This document shows positions 7,755 through 16,059 of a stretch of DNA of 64,000 nt, in pieces. Within the stretch, counting starts at the first letter, position 1; every line of letters starts with the position of its first letter. This stretch comes from CAWJFJ01 sp963800065 (GTDB taxonomy: Bacteria > Actinomycetota > Acidimicrobiia > Acidimicrobiales > UBA8190), in NCBI GenBank assembly GCA_963800065.1, contig CAWCZO010000011.1, forward strand, positions 496,001-560,000. Reading direction: 5' to 3'. The position numbers and the translations under genes were made by a program. The notes under the pieces are model-generated. The model worked only from the letters and a program-made list of their open reading frames with translations. It was not told where the DNA came from and did not search any database.

Positions 7755-7775
7755 CCGACAGGTCTAGCGGAAGAC

Positions 7776-8261
7776 CTAGCGGAGGATCTCGACCAGCAGG
7801 ACCCAGGCGTCGGCGACGCCGGCGGCGATGCAGAACCCGGTGCCGATGGCCTGCCACCACAGCCCGCCGGGACGGCCGGCGACCAGCAGCCCACCGGCGA
7901 TCACGGTCATGAGGACGGCGGATCCCGCCGCGGCGGCCCGTATCAGGAACTCGTATGTCGGACGGGACGAGACGGCCTTGCGCCCGGCCACCAGGATCAG
8001 TGACACCGTCGCCATTTCCACCAGTCCGAGGCCCAGGACCTCACCGCCGAAGGCGCGGATGCTGGTCTGGGGGAGAACGCCGGCCAACCCCACGAGGACG
8101 GGGAGGAGAAGCAGCAGCAGGGCTTCACCGGCGCGATCGGCCAGTCCCGGCAGGGTGAGGATCTGCTTCAGGTTTATCGAGAGGGCCACGAAGACCAGAC
8201 CGGTCAGCGCCGCGTCGACGTCGGCCTGGGTGGAGAAGAAGATGTGCCACGAACCGAGCAC
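7776..8261 (-). CDS. Small integral membrane protein, about five helices
   Basis: This 161-aa protein (GTG start) has hydrophobic segments near residues 18-33, 47-66, 73-92, 107-128 and 137-157. The N-terminus (MLGSWHIFFSTQADVDAALT) is followed by a helix containing VFVALSINL. No enzymatic motif is visible. Similar small multi-helix proteins of unknown function are common in actinobacteria. It is first of the group with the GNAT and GntR genes. Confidence 0.75.
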   Translation of the reverse strand: MLGSWHIFFSTQADVDAALTGLVFVALSINLKQILTLPGLADRAGEALLLLLLPVLVGLAGVLPQTSIRAFGGEVLGLGLVEMATVSLILVAGRKAVSSRPTYEFLIRAAAAGSAVLMTVIAGGLLVAGRPGGLWWQAIGTGFCIAAGVADAWVLLVEILR

Positions 8262-8309
8262 CGGTGACCTCGCCGGTTCCCGCGCTAGGCGGCGGTCGGC
8301 CGGATACCG

Positions 8310-9353
8310 TCACTCGGCGTCATCGGCGTCATCGTCGTCACCCCAGCCCTCGTCGGGCTCCCCGGTGCCGGCGTTGGCACCCGGGCGGGACCGGAGCCAG
8401 TCGCTGATCTGGTCGGCGACCCGTTGCACCCCGCCACCCATCCGGTCGACCATGGCCACGAACCGGTCGCCGTAGTGCGTGACGGCGGCGTCGAACTCAG
8501 CCGAGGCCGGCGGCTCCTGGCCCCGGCGGATGTACTGACCGGACCGGATGCGATCGAAGTCTCCTTCGCTCACCCAGGCCACCAGCTGGCGCACCCGTCG
8601 GACGGCGAACGGATGGGTCCGGCCCAGCTCCTCCCGGAAGCGGGCGTGGCGGGCGTAGAGATCGTCCTCCTCCTCGTACTCGGTGGCCTGACGGACGAAG
8701 GCGTCGAGGTTCATGCCGGGCAACGCCCCACCGGCCATCCGCATGAGCATGTGACAGACCGGCACGGGGTCCCCGAGGACGAGAGCGGCGGCCCGGTCAC
8801 ACGACAGCTCCGCCATCCTCGACCATTCCAGAAGGGACAGGTAGAGGGCGCGCAAAGGGAGCCCGGCCAGCAGCGAGCGGGGGATGACCCCCTGGATGAC
8901 CTGGGAGATGATGATCAGAGCCGTCGTGTACGTGTAGTGCTCCGACAGGACGTGACCCAGCTCGTGGGCCAGGACGGCCTGGGTCTCGGCCGATTCGTAG
9001 GAGCCGACGAGGGACGAGTAGACGATGACCACGGGGTTGCGGGCCCCCACCGTCATGGCGTTCACCAGTGGTGTCTGGGTCACGTAGAGATCGGGCGTGA
9101 ACTCGAGGTCGAGGACCTCGGCACAGTGCCGGTAGCTGGCCCAGAGTTCGACGAGCTGGTCGTCGCCGATCCGGACGGCGTTCCCGAGCAGTAACTGTCG
9201 GAGCCGCCGCTCGTGGCCGAGGTCGCAGAGCCGCTTGATCAGCTGGTCCATGAGCGGGATGGACCGCAGGGCGGCGGTGGCGGCCCGGTCCGCCGGGTGC
9301 TCGTAGGCCTTCGGGCTTATCCCCTCGTAGTGGAGCGTCGAACCGACGGGCAC
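8310..9353 (-). CDS. M48-family zinc metallopeptidase
   Basis: This 347-aa protein has the zincin motif H130-E131-L-G-H134 with a third ligand expected at E182 in RMAELSCDRAA. A hydrophobic stretch follows the motif (ALIIISQVIQGV) and another lies near residues 163-175, so the protein may be membrane associated like HtpX or Ste24. The C-terminal tail is acidic (DDDDADDAE). It lies 7 bp after the VOC-protein gene and is likely co-transcribed with it. The family degrades misfolded or membrane proteins; the specific substrates are unknown. Confidence 0.85.
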   Translation of the reverse strand: MPVGSTLHYEGISPKAYEHPADRAATAALRSIPLMDQLIKRLCDLGHERRLRQLLLGNAVRIGDDQLVELWASYRHCAEVLDLEFTPDLYVTQTPLVNAMTVGARNPVVIVYSSLVGSYESAETQAVLAHELGHVLSEHYTYTTALIIISQVIQGVIPRSLLAGLPLRALYLSLLEWSRMAELSCDRAAALVLGDPVPVCHMLMRMAGGALPGMNLDAFVRQATEYEEEDDLYARHARFREELGRTHPFAVRRVRQLVAWVSEGDFDRIRSGQYIRRGQEPPASAEFDAAVTHYGDRFVAMVDRMGGGVQRVADQISDWLRSRPGANAGTGEPDEGWGDDDDADDAE

Positions 9354-9360
9354 GGGTCAC

Positions 9361-9744
9361 TCACCCTTCGATGTCGTAGGCGGTGGGATGCCTCGGCTGA
9401 TAGAGGCCGATCTCCCCGGCGCCGGGGACGCGCAGCCGGACGAGCAGTCCGAAGCCCTGGCTCTCGATCGGCGTGGTGAATTCGACGCCCTGGGCCATGA
9501 GATCGGCGACGGTCTTCTCGATGTCGTCGCACATCAGGTACAGCTCGTGGTGCCCGCTCGGCGCTCCGCTTCCCGGGTCCCCCGCCGGACCGGCGGGATG
9601 GATGCCCAGCTCGGCCGGCGGGAGCTTGAAGATGAGCCAGCCGTCGTGGGCGTCGACGAAGGCCAACCCGAGGACGTCGCGGAAGAAGGACCGGGCCCTC
9701 TCGGCATCGTCGGCGTAGATGATGGCGTGGGACGCCGTGATCAT
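9361..9744 (-). CDS. VOC-superfamily (glyoxalase/dioxygenase-like) protein
   Basis: This 127-aa single-module vicinal-oxygen-chelate protein starts MITASHAIIYADDAERARSF, has the middle strand HHELYLMCDDI and ends GEIGLYQPRHP. The paired beta-alpha-beta-beta-beta units and the Glu near the C-terminal strand (GEIGLY) are usual for metal-binding VOC proteins. The reaction is not predictable. It is first gene of a pair with the M48 protease. Confidence 0.85.
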   Translation of the reverse strand: MITASHAIIYADDAERARSFFRDVLGLAFVDAHDGWLIFKLPPAELGIHPAGPAGDPGSGAPSGHHELYLMCDDIEKTVADLMAQGVEFTTPIESQGFGLLVRLRVPGAGEIGLYQPRHPTAYDIEG

Positions 9745-9924
9745 CCCCTCACAATGCCACCGCCATGATCCCTCCGCCCGGGGTCACCGGGATCGTCGGC
9801 GTCGGGTCCGGAATCGTGGCCCGCGGTGGAGGAGAATTCCGATGGGGACTGCAACCGGCGGGCCTTCCCGGGCGTGTGTGACCCATGCGGTATGGCCGCA
9901 GGACGGCAGATCGAGGACGCTTGA

Positions 9925-10407
9925 GTGCCTACGACGAATTTCACCGACCTCTACGCCTCGTCCTTCGCCCGCCTCGTCGGGCAGGTGACGGTCGTGACCG
10001 CCGACCGTGGGGCGGCCGAGGAGGCTGTCCAGGAGGCCTTCGGCCGGCTCTGGAAACGGTGGGGATCGGTGGGCTCCTATGAGAACCCCGAAGCGTGGGT
10101 CCGACGGGTGGCCATCAACATGGCCATCAGCCGCTGGCGGCGTCTCCGACGGCTCCAGCCCCTCGACGACCGGGAACCTGCCGTCGGCGAGGACGACCCG
10201 GTGACCCGCCACGAGGTGGGCAGAGCACTGGCGGCCATCCCGGTCAGGCACCGCCACGCGCTCCTGCTCCATCACGTGGTCGGTCTGACGGTGGCCGAGG
10301 TGGCCCGGGAGATGAACGCACCCGAGGGCACGGTCAAGTCGTGGCTCTTCCGCGGCCGTGAGGCCCTGCAGCGCTCGCTCGGCGTGGAGGAGGCCCCCCG
10401 TGGATGA
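9925..10407 (+). CDS. ECF sigma factor (SigE/SigM-like group)
   Basis: This 160-aa sigma-70 family protein contains region 2 (LYASSFARLVGQVTVVTADR through NPEAWVRRVAINMAISRWRR) and region 4 (AALAAIPVRHRHALLLHHVV-type, then GTVKSWLFRGREALQR). The GTG start is preceded by CGAGGACG. Its last codons overlap the start of the propeller gene, so the two proteins are made together. ECF factors are usually held by a coupled membrane protein, which here would be that partner, although it lacks a recognisable anti-sigma domain. Confidence 0.9.
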   Translation: MPTTNFTDLYASSFARLVGQVTVVTADRGAAEEAVQEAFGRLWKRWGSVGSYENPEAWVRRVAINMAISRWRRLRRLQPLDDREPAVGEDDPVTRHEVGRALAAIPVRHRHALLLHHVVGLTVAEVAREMNAPEGTVKSWLFRGREALQRSLGVEEAPRG

Positions 10408-11887
10408 CGACCGACGTCCCGATCCGACCGGCCGGCTCCTCGACGACTTCGTCCGCCACGTGAGTGACCAGGTCGTCGTCCCCCCCTTCACCGCCGGCCG
10501 GCGCCGGGCCACGCTCCTCCGTCTCCCGCCACACGGGGAGCGGCATCTGGTGGCCGTCGTCGTCGCCGCCGTGGCGGTGGCCGCCGCCGTCGTCCTCGCC
10601 GTCCTCTACGGCCCCCGGAGCACCGCCCCCGGCGGCCACAGCGGCGTCACCGCCCATCCGACCCACGCCACATGGCGGGTGACCACCGGCGGACGGTGGT
10701 CACGGGTCTTCGCCCCTCCGAACGTCTCGAACTTCGGGGCACCGGACACGATCACCTGTCCCCCGGGGTCGATCTCGACGTGCTACGTGGCGGCCAACTC
10801 GGTCTCTCTGCCGGCGGCGTCCACCTCGACCTCGGCCGCCTACCGGACCACGGACTCGGGGACGACCTGGCGGTCTCTCACCTTGCCCGCCCACACGTGG
10901 CTCTCCTCGGCGTTCTCCTGCCGGGGTCCGCGGACTTGCGTCGTGGGGGCCGACGAGGGATTCGACACCGCCGACACACCGGACTTCTCGGGTCGGGCGG
11001 CCGTGCTCACCACCGACGACGGCGGTCGGCGGTGGACCGTCCACTATCTCCCCTCGGCCTTCGGCCTCGTCACCGATCTCTCGTGCCCGACGCCGGCCCA
11101 CTGCGTGGCCTTCGCCTGGCTCCGCGGTTCCGACCCGCTGCCCAACCCCCAGGCGGGCTTCGACCGCTACTACCCGACCACCGTCCTCACCACCGACGAC
11201 GGCGGCCGCCGCTGGGAGCGGTCCTCACTGCCCCCGGGGGCGCCGACCGTCCGCTTCGAGCTCGCCTCGGACGCCGGCGGCTCGCTCACGTGCCCCACGG
11301 CGACGGTCTGCGACGCCACCGGCGACGAGGCGCAGATCGTCACCACCGGTGGTGACTACGTCGTGCAGGGCGACACGTCGGTCGCCCTGGTGAGTGGCGA
11401 CGGGGGCCGGTCGTGGAAGATCACCCACCGGACGTCTCTCGTCGGTCCGGGCACCCTCAGCATCTCGTGCGTCAGGTCGACGTGCCGGATGCTCGCCGAT
11501 CCCGGACCGGGCCTGACGAGTCCCTATGACGTCCTGGCCAGTGACGACGGGGGACGTCGCTGGTCGCCGCTGGCAGCGACCGGACTGCCCCTGCCCGAGA
11601 TCGGGGAGCTGGGTTCGATCAGGTGCCCTTCGGTCGACGACTGCCTGATACCCGCCAACGGGCCCGACACCACCGGGCCGAGCTTCCTGGCCACCGGTGA
11701 CGGCGGCCGTCACTGGCAGACGGAGGCGCTCCCATCCCCGCCCACGGGTGAGATCGGCCGGAGCGTCGCCGCCGTGTCGTGCAGCACCTCGGGGTCGTGC
11801 CTGGCCCTGGTCGACGACGCCCTCCGGACGCCCGCGTTCGGAGTCGCCGATGAGATCCTGACCAACGTGCCCCGGTCCGACCGGTAG
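10400..11887 (+). CDS. Membrane-anchored seven-repeat propeller protein coupled to the sigma factor
   Basis: The 495-aa product starts at a GTG inside the last codons of the sigma gene. Residues 1-47 are probably cytoplasmic, residues 49-70 form one membrane helix (VAVVVAAVAVAAAVVLAVLY), and the rest is extracytoplasmic. Six Asp-box motifs occur (for example TTDDGGRRWTV, SGDGGRSWKI, TGDGGRHWQT), as in sialidase-like propellers. Seven Cys pairs (such as SCRGPRTC, SCPTPAHC, RCPSVDDC) recur once per repeat and could form a disulfide in each blade. No sialidase catalytic residues are evident. The topology and coupling suggest a sensor or an atypical anti-sigma for the preceding ECF factor; this is inference. 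Confidence 0.8.
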   Translation: MDDDRRPDPTGRLLDDFVRHVSDQVVVPPFTAGRRRATLLRLPPHGERHLVAVVVAAVAVAAAVVLAVLYGPRSTAPGGHSGVTAHPTHATWRVTTGGRWSRVFAPPNVSNFGAPDTITCPPGSISTCYVAANSVSLPAASTSTSAAYRTTDSGTTWRSLTLPAHTWLSSAFSCRGPRTCVVGADEGFDTADTPDFSGRAAVLTTDDGGRRWTVHYLPSAFGLVTDLSCPTPAHCVAFAWLRGSDPLPNPQAGFDRYYPTTVLTTDDGGRRWERSSLPPGAPTVRFELASDAGGSLTCPTATVCDATGDEAQIVTTGGDYVVQGDTSVALVSGDGGRSWKITHRTSLVGPGTLSISCVRSTCRMLADPGPGLTSPYDVLASDDGGRRWSPLAATGLPLPEIGELGSIRCPSVDDCLIPANGPDTTGPSFLATGDGGRHWQTEALPSPPTGEIGRSVAAVSCSTSGSCLALVDDALRTPAFGVADEILTNVPRSDR

Positions 11888-11921
11888 CCGTCTTCGGCCC
11901 CGACGGTGGCGCCTTGACCGG

Positions 11922-12302
11922 TTGGTGGGTCTCGTCGACACTGGGGACGTGCCGGCGGAAGAGATCGACGCCTACCTGGCGGCGCTGGAGGAACCCAAGC
12001 GCTCGACGTTGAGCGAACTGAGACGGACCATCCTGGACATCGTCCCCCACGCCGAACAGGGCATCTCGTATCGGATGCCGGCCTTCAGACTCGGGGGCAA
12101 GGTGATCGCCGGATTCGCGGCGTTCAAGAACCATCTCAGTTACCTGCCCCACAGCGGATCGGTCCTGTCGGAACTGCATGACGAGGTGGCCGGATTCGAG
12201 ACGACGAAGGGGGCGCTCCACTTCCCCGTCGATGCACCGCTTTCTCGTGCACTGGTGAAGAAACTGATCGACGTCCGTATCGGTCAGACCCTTCGGGACT
12301 GA
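11922..12302 (+). CDS. DUF1801 (YdhG-like) protein
   Basis: This protein of about 126 aa has the DUF1801 pattern: EEIDAYLAALEEPKRSTLSE, then IVPHAEQGISYRMPAFRLGG with a conserved Tyr-x-Met-Pro, and the C-terminal FPVDAPLSRALVKKLIDVRI. Relatives are described as iron-chaperone-like, but function is weakly established. The start is uncertain: TTG at 11922, or GTG at 11949, which removes nine residues. The last 21 codons and the following bases are repeated in decayed form at 14406-14485. Confidence 0.8.
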   Translation: MVGLVDTGDVPAEEIDAYLAALEEPKRSTLSELRRTILDIVPHAEQGISYRMPAFRLGGKVIAGFAAFKNHLSYLPHSGSVLSELHDEVAGFETTKGALHFPVDAPLSRALVKKLIDVRIGQTLRD

Positions 12303-12318
12303 ACCGGAGACGACCGGC
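12238..12318 (+). repeat. Direct repeat, copy 1 (3' end of the DUF1801 gene)
   Basis: About 80 bp covering the last codons of the DUF1801 gene and 15 bp beyond are nearly repeated at 14406-14485 in the same orientation. The two copies flank the secreted beta-helix gene. Confidence 0.85.
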
Positions 12319-12472
12319 TTCGCGCTCGACCAGGGCTGGGGGTAGCCGGGTCGGCGACGCGGCGGCGCGGCGCTGGGCTCCCGCTCGGCCCCACGGGCAG
12401 AGGCCCACGGAGTGGGTCTACCCTTGCAGGCGGAATGGGCTGTGGCCGCTCACGGCCGGCCGGGGGGTGACG

Positions 12473-14392
12473 ATGAGGCGGATTCTTCTCCGGTCGCGGG
12501 TCAGGGTCGGCACGGCGTTGCTGGTGCTGGTCGGGGCGGGTGCAGCCCAGCAGGTGGTCTCGGTGCCGAGCGCATCGGCCGGCCCGGCGACTCTCTACGT
12601 CGCCATCGGCGGCAGGGACACCGGAAACTGCACCACCTCGACGTCGCCGTGCGCCACAATCACCTACGCCGTGTCCCAGGCCGCCAGCGGTGACACCGTC
12701 GACATCGGGCCGGGGACCTTCACCGCCGCCGTCTCCCTCTTCGAGCAGGGCGTTCTCACATTCCGGGGGTCGAACGCGCTCGACCCCTCGTCGGGGACGA
12801 TCGTGGAGCCCACGACGCCGTCCGCGCCCATCTTCCAGGCGAACCGCAGTGGGTTCAACCTCGATCAGCTCACCCTGGACGGGCTCTCGGGCACCGCCGT
12901 CGGGGCCGACTACGCCGCCACGATCAACATCACCGACAGCACCATCACGAACAGCACCGACGGCGTGACCGTCGAAGGGCCGACAGCGGACGTGACCATC
13001 ACCGACTCGACAATCTCCGGCAACAGCGTGGGGGTGAACTCGGTCGACCCCAGCAGCGGGACCAACGTCACGCAGAGCACGATCGCCGGCAACACCGACG
13101 GGATCGAAGGTGTCCTCTTCGGCCTGTCCGTGGCCGGCAGCATCGTCGGTGACAACAGTGCCAGCGACTGTGCCATGACCAGCGGGTCGCTGACCGACAA
13201 CGGGTACAACGACAACGGCGACGGGACGTGCGGCTTCTCCGTCGCTGCCCACAGCCTGACCCACACGGACCCCCTCCTCGGCGTCCTGGAGGACCACGGG
13301 GGCCCGACCGAGACGCAGGAGCCGGCGCCCACCAGCCCCGTCATCGGCCAGATCCCGTCGGGGACCACCGGCAACGGCGTCACGCTGTGCCCGGGGCTGG
13401 ACCAGCGCGGTGTGGCCCGTCCGCAGGGCGGCGACTGTGACATGGGCGCCGTCGAGGACAACGCCCCCCAGGTCAGTGGCGTCTTCCCTCCCACCGGCCT
13501 CACCACCGTCCACACGCCGGTGACCATCACCGGTACGGGCTTCACCGGGGCCACGTCGGTGTCCTTCGGGGGATTCCCGGCCACCGGGATCACCGTCCAC
13601 AGTGACAGCTCCCTCACGGTGTCCTCGCCGTTCGGCACGTCCGGCCCCGTGGCCGTGACCGTGACGGGACCGACGGGGACCAGCCAGATCAACCCGGCCG
13701 ACGAGTTCACCTACACCGCGGATCAGGCCCCCGACGTCCCGAACTGCAATCCCGGCTGCACCGCCACCGAGAGCAGCCCCGACCCGACCACGGTGTCGGC
13801 CACGGGCACATCGGGGGAAAGCGGGGCGGCGTCGATGAGTCTGGCGGTGAACACCGGCCTCATGAGCTGCGGGGCCCACTACGACTACCTGACCCCCGTC
13901 TCCGCCCTGTCCACCACGGGGTTCAACTCCGACGAGGCGTTGACCGTCACCGACACGGTGGCCGGCGAGCCGAGCACCAAGGGCGTGAAGGTCTGCTTCG
14001 AGGTGAACGGTTCGTCGACCAACCGCTTTCTCGGGGACTGTGCAGCCACGCCGGTACCTCCGTGCCTGGAGTCGCTGAAGGAATCAGGCGACAGCGTGGT
14101 CGCCACCTTCCTCTCCCCGGCCAACGATCCCCGCTTCTGGACAGGCGGGCCCACCATGGTCGTGAAGAAGTTCTCGCCCACCCAGGGGGCGCCCGGGACC
14201 AAGGTGACCATCAAGGGCAAGAACCTCAGCGGCGCCACCTCGGTGGTCATCGGGGGTGTACAGGCACCGATTCATTCGGCGAGCAGCGGCAAAGTGGTGG
14301 TCATCGTCCCCTCGACCGCTGTCACGGGAAGCATCACCCTCGTCGCCAACTCGGGCGACGTCGTCTCGAAGGCTCCGTTCAAGGTGACGTAG
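12473..14392 (+). CDS. Secreted right-handed beta-helix protein with two IPT/TIG domains
   Basis: The 639-aa precursor starts at an ATG 6 bp after a G6 run. The signal peptide ends near VPSASAGPA. Residues about 38-330 resemble parallel beta-helix repeats (TINITDSTITNSTDGVTVEG, DVTITDSTISGNSVGVNS) and end with the DQRGVARPQGGDCDMGAVE signature typical of choice-of-anchor/polymorphic-membrane-like proteins. Two IPT/TIG Ig-fold domains follow: one at VSGVFPPTGLTTVHTPVTIT and one at the C-terminus (FSPTQGAPGTKVTIKGKNLS). No catalytic residues of pectate lyases can be assigned. It is likely a surface or released adhesin or polysaccharide-binding protein. Flanking 80-bp repeats suggest it was inserted here. 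Confidence 0.85.
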   Translation: MRRILLRSRVRVGTALLVLVGAGAAQQVVSVPSASAGPATLYVAIGGRDTGNCTTSTSPCATITYAVSQAASGDTVDIGPGTFTAAVSLFEQGVLTFRGSNALDPSSGTIVEPTTPSAPIFQANRSGFNLDQLTLDGLSGTAVGADYAATINITDSTITNSTDGVTVEGPTADVTITDSTISGNSVGVNSVDPSSGTNVTQSTIAGNTDGIEGVLFGLSVAGSIVGDNSASDCAMTSGSLTDNGYNDNGDGTCGFSVAAHSLTHTDPLLGVLEDHGGPTETQEPAPTSPVIGQIPSGTTGNGVTLCPGLDQRGVARPQGGDCDMGAVEDNAPQVSGVFPPTGLTTVHTPVTITGTGFTGATSVSFGGFPATGITVHSDSSLTVSSPFGTSGPVAVTVTGPTGTSQINPADEFTYTADQAPDVPNCNPGCTATESSPDPTTVSATGTSGESGAASMSLAVNTGLMSCGAHYDYLTPVSALSTTGFNSDEALTVTDTVAGEPSTKGVKVCFEVNGSSTNRFLGDCAATPVPPCLESLKESGDSVVATFLSPANDPRFWTGGPTMVVKKFSPTQGAPGTKVTIKGKNLSGATSVVIGGVQAPIHSASSGKVVVIVPSTAVTGSITLVANSGDVVSKAPFKVT

Positions 14393-14405
14393 CCGTCGGC
14401 GACCT

Positions 14406-14485
14406 CGCTTTTCTCACGCGCTGGTGAAGGACTGATCGACGTCCGCAGCGGTGAGACCCTTCGGGACTGAGCCGAAAACGACGGC
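14406..14485 (+). pseudogene. Direct repeat, copy 2: decayed 3' end of a DUF1801 gene
   Basis: This aligns with 12238-12318 through CTGATCGACGTCCG and AGACCCTTCGGGACTGA, with about ten substitutions and single-base gaps. One lost base after CTGGTGAAG puts a stop (GACTGA) in frame, so it cannot encode the DUF1801 tail. It lies immediately after the beta-helix gene. Confidence 0.8.
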
Positions 14486-14529
14486 TAGGTGGGGCGACGG
14501 TCCTCACGCAGGGCCGGTTGGCGCGGCTT

Positions 14530-15399
14530 TTACCGACTCGGCCACGGCAGGCCCATGTTGTTCAGCTTCGGCACCTCGCCGGCGGCCATGATCCGTTGGG
14601 CGAGCGGACGCATCGCCTCCACCAGTTCGACGGCCCGGGTGCCGAGGGTGGCCACGAGGGGTGCCGCCAAGCGGTCGGTGGCCGCTTCGATGCCGTCGCG
14701 GGCCTCGGTGCCCGTCGCCGTGGGATGCTCGTCCTCGTCGAGCCATTCCCGCTCCCGAAGACGCATGACCGCCGTTCGCCACTCCTCTTCGGACCAGCCA
14801 CGGTTGGTACGGAGGCTCTCCCGCTCGGAGCGTCCCGTGGCCGCCTGCATGACGAGCGACTCGCACGGGTCGACCTGGTTGGCCACCAGGCACGTGACAT
14901 GGCCGTCGCCGCGGTGCTCACGCATCGCACCGAGGGCCTGCCAGAGCTGCAGGTGGGGCGCACCCGGATCGGCGAGAGCGGCGTTCGCCGCTCCGAGGGG
15001 TCGGCCCGAGAAGTCGGCCGAGTCGACGGCGGCCGTGGCGAGCGATGCGGCCCGCCGGAGGTCGGGCCCGTCGATCGCCTCTCCCAGAAGCCGAGCGAGG
15101 GCGGCGTCCATGGCCGATAGTCGGGCATCGATGAGCTGTCGTGGCTCGGCGCAGGCCCACGCGTCGGGGATGGCGCGCTCGACCCGTCGGTGGTGAAAGC
15201 CGTAGAAGATCGACGTCACCACGGCCGCCGGCACGGCACCCAGGGGTGCGGCACGGCAGCCGAAGTAGCTCATCCAGCCACCCTTGAGGCCGAGCCCGTC
15301 CGTTGCCGCCCGCGTCTCCGGAGCGAAGAAGAGCACAGCGTGGATCGGCTCGCCGTACTGCCAGACGAGGCGCGCCACCTGCTCCTCCTGCGTGCCCAC
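14530..15399 (-). CDS. SCO6745-family protein
   Basis: The 289-aa product starts at GTG 15399 behind a GGGAGGG ribosome site. The N-terminus (QEEQVARLVWQYGEPIHAVL), the FFAPETRAATDGLGLKGGW stretch, and the motif SYFGCRAAPLGAV match the actinobacterial family known by S. coelicolor SCO6745, whose members contain a helix-turn-helix-like region and have no settled function. The C-terminal half is helical with RLREREWLDEDE. It follows the MarR gene on the same strand by 70 bp. Confidence 0.8.
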   Translation of the reverse strand: MGTQEEQVARLVWQYGEPIHAVLFFAPETRAATDGLGLKGGWMSYFGCRAAPLGAVPAAVVTSIFYGFHHRRVERAIPDAWACAEPRQLIDARLSAMDAALARLLGEAIDGPDLRRAASLATAAVDSADFSGRPLGAANAALADPGAPHLQLWQALGAMREHRGDGHVTCLVANQVDPCESLVMQAATGRSERESLRTNRGWSEEEWRTAVMRLREREWLDEDEHPTATGTEARDGIEAATDRLAAPLVATLGTRAVELVEAMRPLAQRIMAAGEVPKLNNMGLPWPSR

Positions 15400-15469
15400 G
15401 GGGCCCTCCCTTCCGGGGTTACCTCGAAGCGACCCTTCCGCTGTGTACGTTACCCACGGTGGATACCGG

Positions 15470-15931
15470 CTAACGAGGGGTTGTGGCGAGCCTCCGCTCG
15501 GCCTGCGCGTCCAGAACGGACACGGCCACTCGGACGATGCATTCCCGTCCCGTCCGGGGAACGTGGCCCACCAGCGCCTCGATCTCGGCCGTGACCATCG
15601 CCGCCAGCTGTCGGCCCACCGCCAATCCCGTCGGGGTGGCACTCACGATCGTCACCCGAGCGTCTTGCGTCGATGTGGAGCGCGAGACGAGTCCCCGCCG
15701 TTCAGCGCGGTCGACGAGTCCCGTCACCGACGAACGGTCGAGCCCGAGATGGTCGGCGATCGCCGTCATGGGCGGGGTGCGGTCCCGGAGTATCCCGAGC
15801 AACCGGAGCTGGGTCACCGAGAGATCGTGTTCGGCCGAGGCCCGGGCCAGGACATCATGGACGACAAAGCTCAGTTGGACCAGGCAGTCCACCAGTTCCG
15901 AGGTCCGCAGAGCGTCCCGCTTGGTCACCAT
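15470..15931 (-). CDS. MarR-family regulator
   Basis: This 153-aa regulator contains LSVTQLRLLGILRDRTPPMT, the recognition segment ADHLGLDRSSVTGLVDRAER and the wing RSTSTQDARVTIVSATPTG. It is divergent from the quinone reductase-like gene at 16060, with a 38-bp nested palindrome between them, which is the classic arrangement of a MarR repressor controlling itself and a detoxifying oxidoreductase. Confidence 0.9.
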   Translation of the reverse strand: MVTKRDALRTSELVDCLVQLSFVVHDVLARASAEHDLSVTQLRLLGILRDRTPPMTAIADHLGLDRSSVTGLVDRAERRGLVSRSTSTQDARVTIVSATPTGLAVGRQLAAMVTAEIEALVGHVPRTGRECIVRVAVSVLDAQAERRLATTPR

Positions 15932-15951
15932 GGCGTCATCCTAGCTGGATC

Positions 15952-15989
15952 ACTTTGTATAACCAAGTATATGATTGGTTGCACAAAGT
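15952..15989. promoter_or_regulatory. Nested palindromic operator for the divergent MarR
   Basis: The outer arms ACTTTGT (15952-15958) and ACAAAGT (15983-15989) and inner arms AACCAA (15961-15966) and TTGGTT (15975-15980) share exactly the same centre (between 15970 and 15971). Both pairs are perfect. The site lies in an AT-rich stretch between the divergent MarR and oxidoreductase starts. Confidence 0.75.
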
Positions 15990-15991
15990 AA

Positions 15992-16038
15992 ATGGCCGAA
16001 CCACCCTATGGCCGAACCACCCTATGGCCGAACCACCA
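15992..16038 (+). repeat. Three tandem 16-bp units before the oxidoreductase gene
   Basis: ATGGCCGAACCACCCT is present at 15992 and 16008 and, missing its last base pattern, at 16024. Each unit starts with ATG and, because 16 is not a multiple of 3, the three ATGs lie in three frames; only the third (16024) is in frame with the gene at 16060. Confidence 0.85.
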
Positions 16039-16059
16039 CCGTGTCGAAGGGACCGTCCG

